Source: Flavobacterium phragmitis
GTDB lineage: Bacteria > Bacteroidota > Bacteroidia > Flavobacteriales > Flavobacteriaceae
DNA: 64,000 bases
Direction of reading: 5' to 3'
Assembly: GCF_900112575.1 (NCBI RefSeq)
Contig: NZ_FOMH01000001.1
Coordinates: 62,001 to 126,000 of the forward strand
In this document: positions 42,695 through 51,188 of the stretch, piece by piece
How positions within the stretch are numbered: position 1 is the stretch's first letter
Layout of the letters: the number at the start of each line of letters is the position of its first letter
Translations under genes and position numbers: made by a program
Notes under the pieces: model-generated
The model's input: only the letters and a program-made list of their open reading frames with translations
What the model was told of the DNA's origin: nothing
The model's database searches: none

Positions 42695-43935
42695 TATGCT
42701 TCAACAATTTTATACAGTTTATCAGACATTCTGATTCTGAATGGTAATTTGAAACTGCAATCATCGCCTTTTGTTGCTTTTTCTCCTACAACATCATTCA
42801 CAAACATTTCGTCAATAATCATTTCCTGGGCTCCTGTACTTGGGCCTGTGACTAAAATTTTATCTCCAATTTTAATATCATAAGCTTCAATTTTAAATTG
42901 CCCAACTGCAGCTTTTGGAAAATAATGTGTTCCTTTACCCACATAAACCTTTTTCTGAGTCGCTACAGATCCTGGAACATCACTCCATTCTCCTAATTCC
43001 TGACCTAGATAATAACCCGACCAAAATCCACGATTGTAAACTGTTTCTAAAGCTTTCATCCAATCTGCGACTTTTTCTTTGGAAAAAGTGCCATCGTAAT
43101 ACGCATCAATAGCTTCACGATAGGTTTTGGTTACTGTTGCTACATATTCCGGCGCACGGCCTCTTCCTTCGATTTTTAAAACTTTAATCCCGGAATCGAT
43201 AACCTGATCTAAGAAATCCAGTGTACATAAATCTTTTGGTGACATCATGTATTCGTTATCCAATTCGATTTCAAAACCTGTTTCCTGATCAATAACGGTA
43301 TATTTTTTTCGGCAGTTTTGTTTGCACGCACCACGATTTGCAGATGAATTATGCGAATGTAAACTCAAATAACATTTCCCCGAAACCGCCATACACAAAG
43401 CACCATGACCAAAAATTTCGATTTCGACCAAATTTCCGTTTGGTCCTTTGATCTGTTCTTTCTCAATTTGATCTGTGATATTCTTTACTTGGCGTAAGCT
43501 TAATTCTCGGCTTAAAACCATTGTATCTGCAAACAAACTGTAGAATTTTATGGTTTCAATATTCGTTACATTCAATTGGGTTGAAATATGAACTTCCATT
43601 CCTATCGATCTTGCCATAGCGATTACGGCTTGATCCGAAGCTATTACTGCTGTAATATTGGCTTCTTTGGCTTTTGTCAATAATGTTTTTACGACTGATA
43701 AATCGTGATCGTAAATAATGGTATTTAATGTAAGATAGCTTCTAACACTTTTTGCATCGCATCGACGAGCAATTTCTTTTAAATCGTCAATGGTAAAGTT
43801 CACCGTTGAACGCGCACGCATATTAAGCTGTTCAACTCCAAAATATACGGAATCACAGCCATTGTCTAAAGCTGCTTGAAGCGACTCAAAATCTCCAGCT
43901 GGAGACATAAGTTCGATTGTATTGTTAATTGTCAT
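42694..43935 (-). CDS. trhP: U32 family protein, tRNA 5-hydroxyuridine synthesis (TrhP-like)
   Basis: 413 residues from the ATG at 43935; a start at 43971 is also possible. U32 marks: IELMSPAGDFESLQAALDNG at the start, DSVYFGVEQLNMRAR, then HGALCMAVSGKCYLS and RGACKQNCRKKY, which carry the conserved Cys for an Fe-S cluster. The C-terminal ~85 residues form the family's beta-barrel (Peptidase_U32_C). E. coli TrhP (YegQ) makes ho5U34 in tRNA using prephenate; that role is inferred here. The same C-terminal domain occurs on the TrhO protein at 45253-46611. Confidence 0.9.
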   Translation of the reverse strand: MTINNTIELMSPAGDFESLQAALDNGCDSVYFGVEQLNMRARSTVNFTIDDLKEIARRCDAKSVRSYLTLNTIIYDHDLSVVKTLLTKAKEANITAVIASDQAVIAMARSIGMEVHISTQLNVTNIETIKFYSLFADTMVLSRELSLRQVKNITDQIEKEQIKGPNGNLVEIEIFGHGALCMAVSGKCYLSLHSHNSSANRGACKQNCRKKYTVIDQETGFEIELDNEYMMSPKDLCTLDFLDQVIDSGIKVLKIEGRGRAPEYVATVTKTYREAIDAYYDGTFSKEKVADWMKALETVYNRGFWSGYYLGQELGEWSDVPGSVATQKKVYVGKGTHYFPKAAVGQFKIEAYDIKIGDKILVTGPSTGAQEMIIDEMFVNDVVGEKATKGDDCSFKLPFRIRMSDKLYKIVEA

Positions 43936-43990
43936 TTTTGATTCTATTATTTCAATGAAATGATCTTTCAATCAGTCATCTAACAATTGA

Positions 43991-43998
43991 CAAAAATA
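43991..43998 (-). promoter_or_regulatory. -7 element TATTTTTG (minus strand) for trhP
   Basis: The plus strand reads CAAAAATA. It fits a leader of about 50 bases if translation starts at 43935, or about 14 if at 43971. Confidence 0.45.
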
Positions 43999-44093
43999 AT
44001 GTGGGTAGAGATTAGATTCCTATGATTTATATCATAGTTTTTATTTTAAAAATTATTTGTAGTGGTTTTAATAATCGTTGTAGATATCCGTTT

Positions 44094-44776
44094 CGTCCAT
44101 ACGGTTGAAACCGCACGCTATGTTTTTTTTACGCATTGTTTGTCAATATAGCCCGTGGTTTCAACCATGGGGAACGTCCAGTTGAGTACATGCATTGCGT
44201 CCATGCGGTTGAAACCGCACACTATGTTTTCTTTGTGTATGTTTTGTCAAATATAGCCCGTGGTTTCAACCACGGGGAACGTATCGTTGAGCATTTCGAT
44301 TTAATCCTGCGAAATAAATAATAATCGCGGACATACCTTGTGTTCCGGTGGTTGAAACCACAGGCTATGTTTTTCTTTGCATACTGTTTGTAAATATAGC
44401 CCGTGGTTTCAACCACGGGAACGTACAGTTGCGGACATACCTTGTGCCCATGTGGCTGAAACCGCAGGCTATGTTTTTTTTGTGTTTGTTTTATCAATAT
44501 AGCCCGTGGTTTCAACCACGGGGAACGTCCAGTTGAGGACATGCATTGCGTCCATGCGGTCGAAACCGCAGGCTATGTTTTCTTTGTGTATGTTTTGTCA
44601 AATATAGCCCGTGGTTTCAACCACGGGGAACGTATCATTGAGCATTTTGATTTAATCCTGCGAAATGCATAATCATCGCGGACATACGTTGTGTTTCCTG
44701 TGGTTGAAACCACAGGCTATGTTTTTCTTTGCATACTGTTTGTAAATATAGCCCGTGGTTTCAACCACAGGAAACA
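44094..44776. repeat. RAYT-B-associated array of six inverted hairpin pairs (BIME-like)
   Basis: Twelve hairpins of one family alternate in orientation: a TGCGGTTGAAACCGCA type and its inverse, CCCGTGGTTTCAACCACGGG with an AATATAG flank. The inverse hairpins start at 44145, 44250, 44393, 44496, 44601 and 44745. Spacings are 105, 143, 103, 105 and 144, so a ~351-base block of three pairs is duplicated. No credible ORF. The array is adjacent to the 3' end of a Y1 transposase gene on the minus strand. Confidence 0.9.
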
Positions 44777-44794
44777 CATCGTTAAGCCCAGCAA

Positions 44795-45229
44795 TTATTT
44801 GCCCTCCAACCCATGTCGTTTTATAAATCCATCAAATTCATCTTGCGTATTTTTCGTAAGATGATGTTCCTTTTGATTTTTAATGTAATTGTAAACAATA
44901 TCTAACTGAGATTCACTGACAGAAAAAGTAGCAAAGCCAGTTTGCCAAGCAAATTTTTCAAGGATAAATTCTCCTCTATTCATAAAATGAGAAGAACTTC
45001 CTTTTATTTGCTTTACAATATCTGTAATTGATTTTTGTGGGTTTTGTAAAAATAAAACATGCACATGGTCCGGCATTCCATTAATGATTCTAACGGGACA
45101 TCCAAGTTCAGTTAGCTCTTGCCAAATGAAATCATAAAGGTCTTTCTCAATTGAAAAATCAATTAATTCCTGACGATTTTTGGTTGCCCAAATAACGTGA
45201 ATCCATAATTTGGTAAACGATTGTGACAT
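44795..45229 (-). CDS. REP-associated tyrosine transposase (IS200-like, Y1_Tnp), RAYT-B
   Basis: 144 residues of the HUH Y1 family. HUH is seen in MPDHVHVLFLQNP, and the nucleophile helix in DIVYNYIKNQKEHHLTK. The N-terminus MSQSFTKLWIHVIWATKNRQ is typical. It differs clearly from RAYT-A (18852) but shares the same layout. Its neighbouring hairpin array has a different sequence from that of RAYT-A, and here the array lies 3' of the gene rather than 5'. It stands between trhP and trhO and probably inserted in that neighbourhood. Confidence 0.92.
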   Translation of the reverse strand: MSQSFTKLWIHVIWATKNRQELIDFSIEKDLYDFIWQELTELGCPVRIINGMPDHVHVLFLQNPQKSITDIVKQIKGSSSHFMNRGEFILEKFAWQTGFATFSVSESQLDIVYNYIKNQKEHHLTKNTQDEFDGFIKRHGLEGK

Positions 45230-45233
45230 AAAT

Positions 45234-45259
45234 AAATTAGCATAAAATTATGCTAATTT
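45234..45259. repeat. 26-bp palindrome between trhO and RAYT-B
   Basis: Twelve bases AAATTAGCATAA face TTATGCTAATTT with a two-base centre. It overlaps the last codons of trhO and ends 5 bases upstream of the RAYT-B start. It may end trhO transcripts or act on RAYT-B expression. Confidence 0.75.
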
Positions 45260-46611
45260 ACAATTTTATACAATTTATCTGACAAACGAATGCGGAAAGG
45301 AACCTCAAAAGTAACCTTATCACCAATTTTAGCAGATTGAGTTTCTGCACCGTTAACAATGATTCTCCCTAAAACCAATTCCTGATCTCCAGTAGTTGGA
45401 CCAGAAATTAGGATTTTATCACCAACGTTTAATTCGTGATTTTCAACGGTAAATTGTCCCACTTGAGCTTTTACATAATAATGCTCTGCTTTTCCAAGAA
45501 GTACTTTCTTTACTTTTATTTTCTGACGAATATCTGCTGGCTTTTGCGCTGTTGCCAAAGCAGTTTCTGGTAATTCGCCTGAATGTTTGAATTTCAAGTT
45601 TTCCGATTTTCCTTTTCTAAATACTTTGTTTCCAACTTGTTTTCCAGTTCTTAAACGAACTTGGTCAACTAATGGCATGTGGATGATTTCTAGACATTCT
45701 GTAGAACAGCAGTTTTCCATTACGGCTTTACATTCATCACACTGAATAAATAATAAATGACAACCATCATTTTCACAATTCGTGTGATTATCGCAAGGTT
45801 TTCCACATTGGTGACATTGCGAAATAATATCATCTGTAATTCTTTCGCCTAGACGATTATCAAATACGAAGTTTTTACCAATGAATTTACTTTCTAAACC
45901 TTCTTCTTTCAATTGTTTAGCGTAATTAATAATCCCACCTTCTAACTGGTAAACGTTTTTGAAACCTTGATGTTTGAAATAAGCACTCGCTTTTTCGCAA
46001 CGAATACCTCCAGTACAATACATTACCAGATTTTTATCGTCTTTGTGGTCTTTAAGCTGTTCGTTAATAATGGGTAAACTCTCTCTAAAAGTCTCAACAT
46101 CTGGAGTAATCGCTCCTTTAAAATGTCCTACTTCACTTTCGTAGTGATTTCTAAAATCTACTACAATAGTGTTTGGATCATCAAGAATTTCGTTGAATTC
46201 TTTGGCTTTCAAGTGAACGCCAATATCAGTAACATCAAAAGTATCATCGTTTAAACCGTCGGCAACGATTTTATGACGCACTTTGATAGTCAATTTTAAA
46301 AATGAATGATCATCATGTTCTACAGCAACATTCAATCGGATGCCTTTCATGAAATCGTAAGCCTCAAGCGTTTCTCTAAAAGCTTCAAAATTTTCGGCAG
46401 GAACACTCATCTGAGCATTAATTCCTTCAGTAGCAACATAAATTCTTCCCAGTGCATCTAGTGCATTCCAGGCAATGAATAAATCGTTACGAAATTTTTG
46501 TGGATCTTGAATTTTGGCATACGCATAGAAAGACAACGTAAGTCGTTGTTGTCCTGCATCATCGATCATGATGGCTCTTTCTTCTGCGCTCAAAGTGTTA
46601 TACAGTTGCAT
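45253..46611 (-). CDS. trhO: TrhO-type tRNA uridine(34) hydroxylase with extra U32-C domain
   Basis: 452 residues, about 100 longer than E. coli TrhO (YceA, 350). The N-terminal acylphosphatase-like part (about 20-120) is followed by a rhodanese domain with the active-site loop CTGGIRC (first Cys 199) and a Cys-rich zinc region (CHQCGKPCDNH...CDECKAVMENCC, about 260-295). Residues ~368-452 form a barrel domain homologous to the TrhP C-terminus; both end in PFRIR(L/M)SDKLYKIV. TrhO makes ho5U34 with O2. A TACCTTTG element lies upstream on the minus strand. Confidence 0.92.
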   Translation of the reverse strand: MQLYNTLSAEERAIMIDDAGQQRLTLSFYAYAKIQDPQKFRNDLFIAWNALDALGRIYVATEGINAQMSVPAENFEAFRETLEAYDFMKGIRLNVAVEHDDHSFLKLTIKVRHKIVADGLNDDTFDVTDIGVHLKAKEFNEILDDPNTIVVDFRNHYESEVGHFKGAITPDVETFRESLPIINEQLKDHKDDKNLVMYCTGGIRCEKASAYFKHQGFKNVYQLEGGIINYAKQLKEEGLESKFIGKNFVFDNRLGERITDDIISQCHQCGKPCDNHTNCENDGCHLLFIQCDECKAVMENCCSTECLEIIHMPLVDQVRLRTGKQVGNKVFRKGKSENLKFKHSGELPETALATAQKPADIRQKIKVKKVLLGKAEHYYVKAQVGQFTVENHELNVGDKILISGPTTGDQELVLGRIIVNGAETQSAKIGDKVTFEVPFRIRLSDKLYKIVN

Positions 46612-46676
46612 GCTATAAACAGTTTTAAGTTAAGAATAAATTAATTATGAATCTATAAATGGAATAAATTCGGGCG

Positions 46677-46684
46677 CAAAGGTA
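46677..46684 (-). promoter_or_regulatory. -7 element TACCTTTG (minus strand) for trhO
   Basis: The plus strand reads CAAAGGTA, 65 bases upstream of the trhO start codon. Confidence 0.5.
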
Positions 46685-46728
46685 AAGCTTTCTTTTCAAT
46701 TTTAAAAACAATAAAAACGGCTCATTTT

Positions 46729-46762
46729 TGAAACCATATAAGCTATGTATGTTCATTTAAAT
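46729..46762. repeat. CCATATAAG-family single arm
   Basis: AAACCATATAAGCTATGTATG is a diverged single arm of the repeat family seen at 13148 and 63125. No inverse partner is present nearby. Confidence 0.55.
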
Positions 46763-46877
46763 ACAGTTGCTAAATCAAATTATCAAAAAGCAACGAAGTT
46801 GCGTTAGCAAAAAGAAAACTGTTTATCAGATTGTTACAAAAATTTCCTTAAATTTATGTGGTACAATTTTAACATTT

Positions 46878-48038
46878 ATGATTATGAATGCTTTAAAACT
46901 ACCAAAACCAATCCTTCCCCTCTTCTTTCTTCTAACCTTAACTACTTCCTGCAAAAAAGAACAACCCAAGGCACCGCCTCCTATGCAGGCTCCTTTTGTC
47001 ACGGTCAAGAGTGAAGATGTCCCCATTTATAAAGATTTTGCGGGACAGACTTTTGGAGATTTAGACATTGAATTAATCGCCAGAGTTGATGGTATCCTGA
47101 CCGGAATTCATTTCAAAGAAGGTCAAAGAGTCAAAAAAGGCCAACTTTTGTACAGCATTGACCCATTAGAATATGATACAAAAGTAGATCAGGTTCGCGG
47201 ACAAGTTGCCGCCGCACAAAGTAATCTCGTAAATGCAGAAGAAGAATTAAAGCGAATACGCCCTCTTGCAGACATGAATGCTGTTAGTAAACGGGAATTG
47301 GATGCGGCTGTAGCCAAAGATAAAGCGGCGCGTTCCAACCTAAACAGCATGCAAGCCAGTTTGAGAAACCAGCAGATTGAACGGGGTTATTGCGACATTC
47401 GATCTCCAATTGATGGTGTTATCGGACTTTCGAATGCCAGATTAGGAGATTATATTACCCGAATTGGAAATGATGCCAAACTCAATACCGTTTCCAAACT
47501 CGAAAAAGTCAGAGTTCAGTTTACAGTAAGCGAAGCCGATTATCTTCGTTATCAAAAACAAGTCAAAGCCGGAGAACGAATTACAGACCTTTCGTTAATC
47601 CTTTCTGACGGAAGTACACATCCGTACAAAGGAAGTCTCAATTTCTCCGACACTAAAATAGATCCCACAACCGGAACCGTAACTATTGAAGCACAGTTTC
47701 CTAATCCCGACGGTACTTTACGCTCGGGGCAATTTGCAAAAGTCCGTGTTCTAATTCGCACTCAAAAAGATGCTATCGTCGTACCTCAAAAAGCCGTAAC
47801 CGAAATTCAGGGACTTTTTCAGGTTTCCATCATAGACAATAAAAACACTATTCAAACCCGAATGGTCGAAGTCGGTCAGAAAATTGGTGTCGACTGGATC
47901 ATTACCAAAGGTTTAAAACCCGACGAAAAAGTAGCCATCATTGGGAATCAGTTTATTCAGCCCGGCTCAACAGTTGTTCCAGTTCCTTATGTAGCCGACA
48001 AAGATAAAAAGCAGATTGCATCATCTCTAAACAACTAG
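46878..48038 (+). CDS. RND efflux membrane fusion protein (AcrA/MexA-type lipoprotein)
   Basis: The frame is open from 46767, but the ATG at 46878 (or 46884) leads into a lipoprotein signal (LPLFFLLTLTTSC). The 386-residue protein has the MFP order: a beta-barrel/lipoyl half with GILTGIHFKEGQRVKKGQLLYSIDP, a helical hairpin (residues ~85-165, VRGQVAAAQSNLVNAEEELK), the second lipoyl half IRSPIDGVIGLSNARLGDYI, then a barrel and a membrane-proximal domain. It bridges the inner-membrane pump and the outer-membrane channel. The pump gene follows after 3 bases. Confidence 0.94.
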   Translation: MIMNALKLPKPILPLFFLLTLTTSCKKEQPKAPPPMQAPFVTVKSEDVPIYKDFAGQTFGDLDIELIARVDGILTGIHFKEGQRVKKGQLLYSIDPLEYDTKVDQVRGQVAAAQSNLVNAEEELKRIRPLADMNAVSKRELDAAVAKDKAARSNLNSMQASLRNQQIERGYCDIRSPIDGVIGLSNARLGDYITRIGNDAKLNTVSKLEKVRVQFTVSEADYLRYQKQVKAGERITDLSLILSDGSTHPYKGSLNFSDTKIDPTTGTVTIEAQFPNPDGTLRSGQFAKVRVLIRTQKDAIVVPQKAVTEIQGLFQVSIIDNKNTIQTRMVEVGQKIGVDWIITKGLKPDEKVAIIGNQFIQPGSTVVPVPYVADKDKKQIASSLNN

Positions 48039-48041
48039 ATT

Positions 48042-51000
48042 ATGGATAATTTCTTTGTACGCAGACCAATCGTAGCTATTGTTCTCTCCATTTTCATTGT
48101 TTTAATTGGAGGTCTTTCTGTCCTTTCTACTCCTATTGCCCAATATCCGGAAATTGCACCACCTTTGGTACAAGTTTCTACGAGTTATCGTGGTGCCAAT
48201 GCCCTGAACGTTGAGCAAGCTGTTGCCACACCAATCGAACAAAAGGTAAATGGAGTTGAAAACATGCTTTACATGCAATCTACCAATACAGGTGATGGGA
48301 GTATGACGTTAAATATTACGTTTGATATGGGAACCGATTTGGATAACGCCACCATGCTAACCCAAAACCGTGTTAACGAAGCGACCAATAAACTTCCAAA
48401 CGACGTAAAGACAACGGGAGTTACGACCAAAAAGTCGCTCTCTATGCCCATGTTGATATTGTCTTTGTATTCTCCTAACAAAACGTTTGACGGAAACTTC
48501 CTTACCAATTATGCCAATATTAACATTGTAGATGCTTTGGCCCGTATAAAAGGAGTTGGCGAAGTTACCCTTTACGGAGGAAGTAATTATGCAATGCGAA
48601 TTTGGGTCAAGCCCGATATTATGGCGAAATACAATTTGACTGTTCCCGATATTATACGATCCATTCAGGATCAAAATGCCATTGCGCCTGGAGGAAAATT
48701 TGGTGCTCCTCCGGCAACGGAGAACAATGAATTTACCTATAACGTAATGCTGAAAGACCGCTTGGTCAATCCGGAAGACTTTGAAAATATCATTTTAAAA
48801 TCAAACATCAACAATCAGCAGGTTCGTTTAAAAGATATTGGAACGGTAACCTTAGGAACTGAAAGTTACGCTTCGATTGCCAAATTAAACGGAAACCCTG
48901 CAGGAACAATCGGAATCAAACAAATGCCGGGTTCAAATGCTTTAGAAGTTGCCGAAAATGTAAAAAATACGATTGAAAGACTCAGCAAAAGATTTCCGCA
49001 GGATTTAAAATACCGAGTTTCATTAGACACCACTTTAGCCATTTCTGAAGGTATCAACGAAATCATGCACACTTTGGTCGAAGCGATTATTCTGGTAATC
49101 ATCGTGGTTTTTATCTTTCTGCAGAACTGGCGAGCTACTTTAATTCCGCTTTTAACTGTTCCTGTTTCGCTGATTGGGGTTTTTATGCTTTTTCCAATAC
49201 TTGGTTTTTCTATCAATGTACTTTCCCTTTTAGGATTAGTATTGGCCATCGGAATTGTTGTTGACGATGCCATTGTGGTTGTTGAGGCCGTAATGCATCA
49301 TATCGAACAGGGAATGTCTCCGCGGGAAGCAACGAATCAGGCGATGAAAGAAGTTTCGGGACCTGTAATTGCAATTGCGATTGTATTAACCGCCGTATTT
49401 ATTCCGGTAGCTTTAACGCCTGGAATTACAGGAAGATTGTATCAGCAGTTTGCCATTACAATTGCTATATCAGTGATTTTCTCTGCGTTAAGTGCTTTAA
49501 CTTTAAGTCCGGCTTTATGTTCTCTTTTATTAAAACCGAATCAGGAAGCAAAAGGCTGGCTCGGAAAATTCTTTGAATGGTTCAATAAAAAATTTGGCGC
49601 TTTCACAAATAGATACACCGGATTTTCTGGTTTTCTAATTAAAAAAACTGCCCGAAGCTTAATCTTTATCGGAATAGTTGTTGGGGCAATTATTCTGCTT
49701 GGAGGAAGAATTCCGGGCGGTTTTGTACCCGAAGAAGATCAGGGATATATGTTCGTGAATATTGAACTTCCCGGCGCTTCATCTTTAGAAAGAACGGGAA
49801 AAGTTATTCAGAAAGTGGAACATATTTTATCACAGAATCAAGGTGTTGAATATTATACTTCGGTTGCCGGATTCAGTTTAATCAAAAACTCGGTTGCCAC
49901 CAACAACGGATTTTTCTTTGTGGCCTTAAAAGAATGGAAAGAACGCGAACAAGATGTTTTTCAAATTTTAAAAGAAGTCAACGGAAAAGTAGTTTTCGGA
50001 ATCCCGGAAGCTACAGTCTTTGCCTTTGGCCCTCCACCTATTACGGGAATAGGAAATGCCGCCGGATTCTCGATGATGCTTCAGGATCGGGAAGGAAATA
50101 CACCGCAGTATCTTTTTGAAAATGCACAACAATTCATGGCAGAAGCCAAAAAGAGACCCGAAATTGGAACGATTCGAACGACTTTTAATCCGAATGTGCC
50201 ACAGATTAGTCTGGATATCGATCGGGAAAAAGTCACCGAACTCAATCTTTCTTTGTCTGATGTGAATATTGCCATTGGAGCCAGTTTAGGAGGACAATAC
50301 ATTAACGAGTTCAACAAATTTGGACGACAGTATATCGTACTGCTTCAGGCCGATCCGAGTTATACCGTAAATCCCGAGGACATTAATAAGATATTTGTTC
50401 GAAGCAAAGACAACAAAATGATTCCCATTTCGAGTATTGCCACAATTCGAAAAGTAAGCGGACCTGAATTTACAACCCGTTTCAATTTGTACCGTGCCGC
50501 CGAAATTGGTGGAACTCCCGCTCCCGGATTTACTTCGGCGCAAGCCATGACTGCTTTACAGGAAACCGCCACAAAGGTTCTTCCTGCAGGAATGGGTTAC
50601 GAATGGGCAAACATGAGTTATCAGGAAAAACAAGCAGAAGGAAAAGGAAATACTGTTTTCCTCATGGCATTGCTTTTTGTGTTTTTAATTCTCGCCGCGC
50701 AATACGAAAGCTGGAAACTGCCTTTCAGTGTTTTACTCGGAACGCCTTTTGCGGTTTTTGGCGCTTTTCTCGGATTATACATCTGTCGACTGCTAAGTCC
50801 AGATTATGTAAACAATGTTTTTGCCCAAATCGGATTGGTAATGTTGATTGGATTGGCGGCGAAAAATGCTATTCTGATTGTAGAATTTGCCAAAGAAGAA
50901 TACGAAAAAGGAATGCCGGCAAAAGATGCTGCTTTGTACGCTGCAAAACTGCGTTTCCGTCCTATTTTGATGACTGCTTTTGCTTTCATTTTGGGTGTTG

Positions 51001-51188
51001 TTCCTTTGTTAACTGCAACTGGAGCTGGAGCTCAAGCTCGAAAAGTTATGGGAATGACCGTATTCAGCGGGATGCTCGTGGCGACCATTTTAGGAGTTTG
51101 TTTGATTCCAGTCTTATTTGTTTTTATTGAAACCTTCGGAAAGAAAAAAACCGAGGAAACCGATGAACCTAAAACAGAAGAACAATGA
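48042..51188 (+). CDS. RND efflux pump permease (AcrB/MexB-type, HAE1)
   Basis: 1048 residues, the standard length for hydrophobe/amphiphile RND pumps. MDNFFVRRPIVAIVLSIFIV is the first membrane helix. The proton-relay Asp pair is at 408/409 in GIVVDDAIVVVEAV, and the Lys on helix 10 is in LIGLAAKNAILIVEFAKEEY. Two large periplasmic loops with the porter and docking domains complete it. It pumps drugs, bile salts or solvents driven by protons; the substrate range cannot be read from sequence. Middle gene of a three-gene operon, overlapping the outer-membrane gene by 4 bases (ATGA). Confidence 0.97.
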   Translation: MDNFFVRRPIVAIVLSIFIVLIGGLSVLSTPIAQYPEIAPPLVQVSTSYRGANALNVEQAVATPIEQKVNGVENMLYMQSTNTGDGSMTLNITFDMGTDLDNATMLTQNRVNEATNKLPNDVKTTGVTTKKSLSMPMLILSLYSPNKTFDGNFLTNYANINIVDALARIKGVGEVTLYGGSNYAMRIWVKPDIMAKYNLTVPDIIRSIQDQNAIAPGGKFGAPPATENNEFTYNVMLKDRLVNPEDFENIILKSNINNQQVRLKDIGTVTLGTESYASIAKLNGNPAGTIGIKQMPGSNALEVAENVKNTIERLSKRFPQDLKYRVSLDTTLAISEGINEIMHTLVEAIILVIIVVFIFLQNWRATLIPLLTVPVSLIGVFMLFPILGFSINVLSLLGLVLAIGIVVDDAIVVVEAVMHHIEQGMSPREATNQAMKEVSGPVIAIAIVLTAVFIPVALTPGITGRLYQQFAITIAISVIFSALSALTLSPALCSLLLKPNQEAKGWLGKFFEWFNKKFGAFTNRYTGFSGFLIKKTARSLIFIGIVVGAIILLGGRIPGGFVPEEDQGYMFVNIELPGASSLERTGKVIQKVEHILSQNQGVEYYTSVAGFSLIKNSVATNNGFFFVALKEWKEREQDVFQILKEVNGKVVFGIPEATVFAFGPPPITGIGNAAGFSMMLQDREGNTPQYLFENAQQFMAEAKKRPEIGTIRTTFNPNVPQISLDIDREKVTELNLSLSDVNIAIGASLGGQYINEFNKFGRQYIVLLQADPSYTVNPEDINKIFVRSKDNKMIPISSIATIRKVSGPEFTTRFNLYRAAEIGGTPAPGFTSAQAMTALQETATKVLPAGMGYEWANMSYQEKQAEGKGNTVFLMALLFVFLILAAQYESWKLPFSVLLGTPFAVFGAFLGLYICRLLSPDYVNNVFAQIGLVMLIGLAAKNAILIVEFAKEEYEKGMPAKDAALYAAKLRFRPILMTAFAFILGVVPLLTATGAGAQARKVMGMTVFSGMLVATILGVCLIPVLFVFIETFGKKKTEETDEPKTEEQ

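Noticed and set aside
44094..44776. Short regular repeats considered as a CRISPR, and ORFs at 44136-44321, 44222-44542 and 44348-44536 considered as genes
   Set aside because: The repeats alternate in orientation and the intervals recur in a higher-order block, unlike CRISPR spacers. The ORFs only translate the repeats and have no start context.
50603..51130. 175-codon plus-strand ORF overlapping the RND pump gene
   Set aside because: It lies wholly in another frame of the 1048-residue pump gene; its Cys/Arg-rich composition is typical of a shadow frame.
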